A stretch of 13,761 nucleotides of DNA, from the NCBI GenBank assembly GCA_003242605.1, contig QGUZ01000121.1, positions 1 to 13,761 of the forward strand, read 5' to 3'. A model generated the notes under the pieces. It saw nothing but the letters and a program-made list of their open reading frames with translations, was not told the DNA's origin and did no database searches. This stretch comes from Actinomycetota bacterium (GTDB taxonomy: Bacteria > Actinomycetota > Actinomycetes > Streptosporangiales > Streptosporangiaceae). Position numbers and translations under genes: made by a program. Below, piece by piece: positions 13,054-13,761 of this stretch. Each line of letters opens with the position of its first letter. The first letter of the stretch is position 1.

Positions 13054-13587
13054 GTGGATGACAGGCTGGTGTTCCGGGCCTTCCAGGAGTTCGACCTGCC
13101 GTTCCTCGATCGGCTGTCCACGGATCCGGAGGCGCTGGGACCGTTCGAGTGGCCGGGGTTCACGGACGTCCGCGCCCGGCGGAAGCGGTGGGAGCGCGAC
13201 GGCTACATCAGCCCGGAGTCGACCGCGCTCGCGGTGGTGCTCTCCGACGGCACGGTGGCCGGCATCGCCAGCTGGCGGGAGCAGCACCGGGGCGGCCCCC
13301 GGGGCGTGTGCTACCAGGTGGGGCTCGCGCTGCTGCCGGAGTACCGCGGCAAGGGGCTCGGCACGGCGGCGCACCGCTGGCTCGTCGACCACCTGTTCCG
13401 CTTCACCACCGCGCATCGCCTGGAGGCGCTCTCCGACGCGGCGAACATCGCCGAGCAGAAGGTGCTGGAACGCGTCGGGTTCAAGCGCGAAGGGGTGCTG
13501 CGCGGCGCGGTCTTCCACAACGGCACCTGGCGCGACAAGGTGATCTACGGCCTGCTGCGCGAGGAGGCCGCGGACCACCTCGCCTGA
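13054..13587 (+). CDS. GNAT-family N-acetyltransferase (RimJ/RimL-like)
   Basis: A 177-residue enzyme that should transfer an acetyl group from acetyl-CoA to an amine. The N-terminus L-V-F-R-A-F with D-L-P-F-L is the usual RimJ/RimL opening. The acetyl-CoA loop is L-L-P-E-Y-R-G-K-G-L-G-T-A (93-105), with Arg98, Gly99, Gly101 and Gly103 as the Q/R-x-x-G-x-G/A motif. A-N-I-A-E-Q-K-V-L-E-R-V-G-F (130-143) and the closing W-R-D-K-V-I-Y-G-L (159-167) also fit. The substrate may be a ribosomal protein N-terminus, an antibiotic or a small amine, and cannot be told. An ATG at 13033 would add seven residues. It appears to be a single-gene unit between two hairpins. Confidence 0.88.
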   Translation: MDDRLVFRAFQEFDLPFLDRLSTDPEALGPFEWPGFTDVRARRKRWERDGYISPESTALAVVLSDGTVAGIASWREQHRGGPRGVCYQVGLALLPEYRGKGLGTAAHRWLVDHLFRFTTAHRLEALSDAANIAEQKVLERVGFKREGVLRGAVFHNGTWRDKVIYGLLREEAADHLA

Positions 13588-13611
13588 CTTCCACGTTCCG
13601 CACACCACCGG

Positions 13612-13655
13612 CGGGCCGATCGGCCGGGCCCCGGCGCGGGGCCGCGATCGGCCCG
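13612..13655 (+). terminator. Two-part hairpin after the GNAT gene
   Basis: A perfect 11-base outer stem pairs CGGGCCGATCG at 13612-13622 with its complement at 13645-13655. Inside it, GGCCCCG and CGGGGCC (13627-13633 and 13637-13643) form a second stem with a three-base loop. It starts 24 bases after the stop codon and is likely the transcription end. Confidence 0.75.
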
Positions 13656-13761
13656 TCGCGTCACCGGGTACGGCCCCCCCCGGCGGCGCGCCCGCCGCCG
13701 CCCCCCCCCGCCCGGGGCGGGGCGGGGCCCCCACGACCCCGGGCCCCCCCCCGCCCGCGGT
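13656..13761. other. C/G homopolymer-rich window edge, no gene seen
   Basis: The last hundred bases are dominated by C-runs of 8-10 bases and G-runs. I see no coding pattern. Such runs often mark low-quality sequence at the end of a contig. Confidence 0.5.

Overview
The window is very GC-rich bacterial DNA with almost exclusively G/C third codon positions, GTG and TTG starts, and a typical actinobacterial gene set (PknG kinase, LuxR regulator with a MalT-like body, amino-acid-binding lipoprotein). I read it as a chromosomal piece of a high-GC actinomycete, most likely Streptosporangiales-like. That placement is a judgement from protein style, not from a marker gene. No tRNA, rRNA, CRISPR, transposase or phage gene is visible. 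Both edges carry long C/G runs and look like contig ends.

Layout. (1) Positions 2-2068 (+): the C-terminal part of a large LuxR-family regulator whose N-terminal ATPase half lies outside the window. (2) 2114-2154: a strong hairpin between the convergent regulator and the big operon. (3) 2160-11665 (-): one operon, read right to left, encoding a coiled-coil protein, the PknG kinase, a PP2C phosphatase, a possible 30-residue microprotein, a von Willebrand A (VWA) protein, an FHA protein, the four-helix membrane protein GlnX and the amino-acid-binding lipoprotein GlnH. Neighbours overlap or are spaced by at most 27 bases, except for a 90-base gap that the candidate microprotein fills exactly. 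(4) 11666-12298: a long divergent control region with palindromes on the operon side and three 13-base-period direct repeats on the other. (5) 12299-12847 (+): a DJ-1/PfpI-family protein followed by a strong hairpin. (6) 13054-13587 (+): a GNAT acetyltransferase, also followed by a hairpin.

How the genes may work together. In mycobacteria GlnH binds an amino acid outside the membrane, GlnX carries the signal across, and PknG phosphorylates the FHA protein GarA to control glutamate metabolism. Here the same sensor, transducer and kinase genes sit in one operon with an eraser (PP2C), a phosphothreonine reader (FHA), a VWA scaffold and a coiled-coil protein. This looks like a complete writer/eraser/reader circuit under a nutrient sensor. 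Three of the cytoplasmic proteins (PknG, PP2C, FHA) share N-terminal zinc ribbons. The core idea is known from mycobacteria. The enlarged operon, the shared zinc ribbons, the short PP2C flap and the coupled microprotein are the parts most worth following up.
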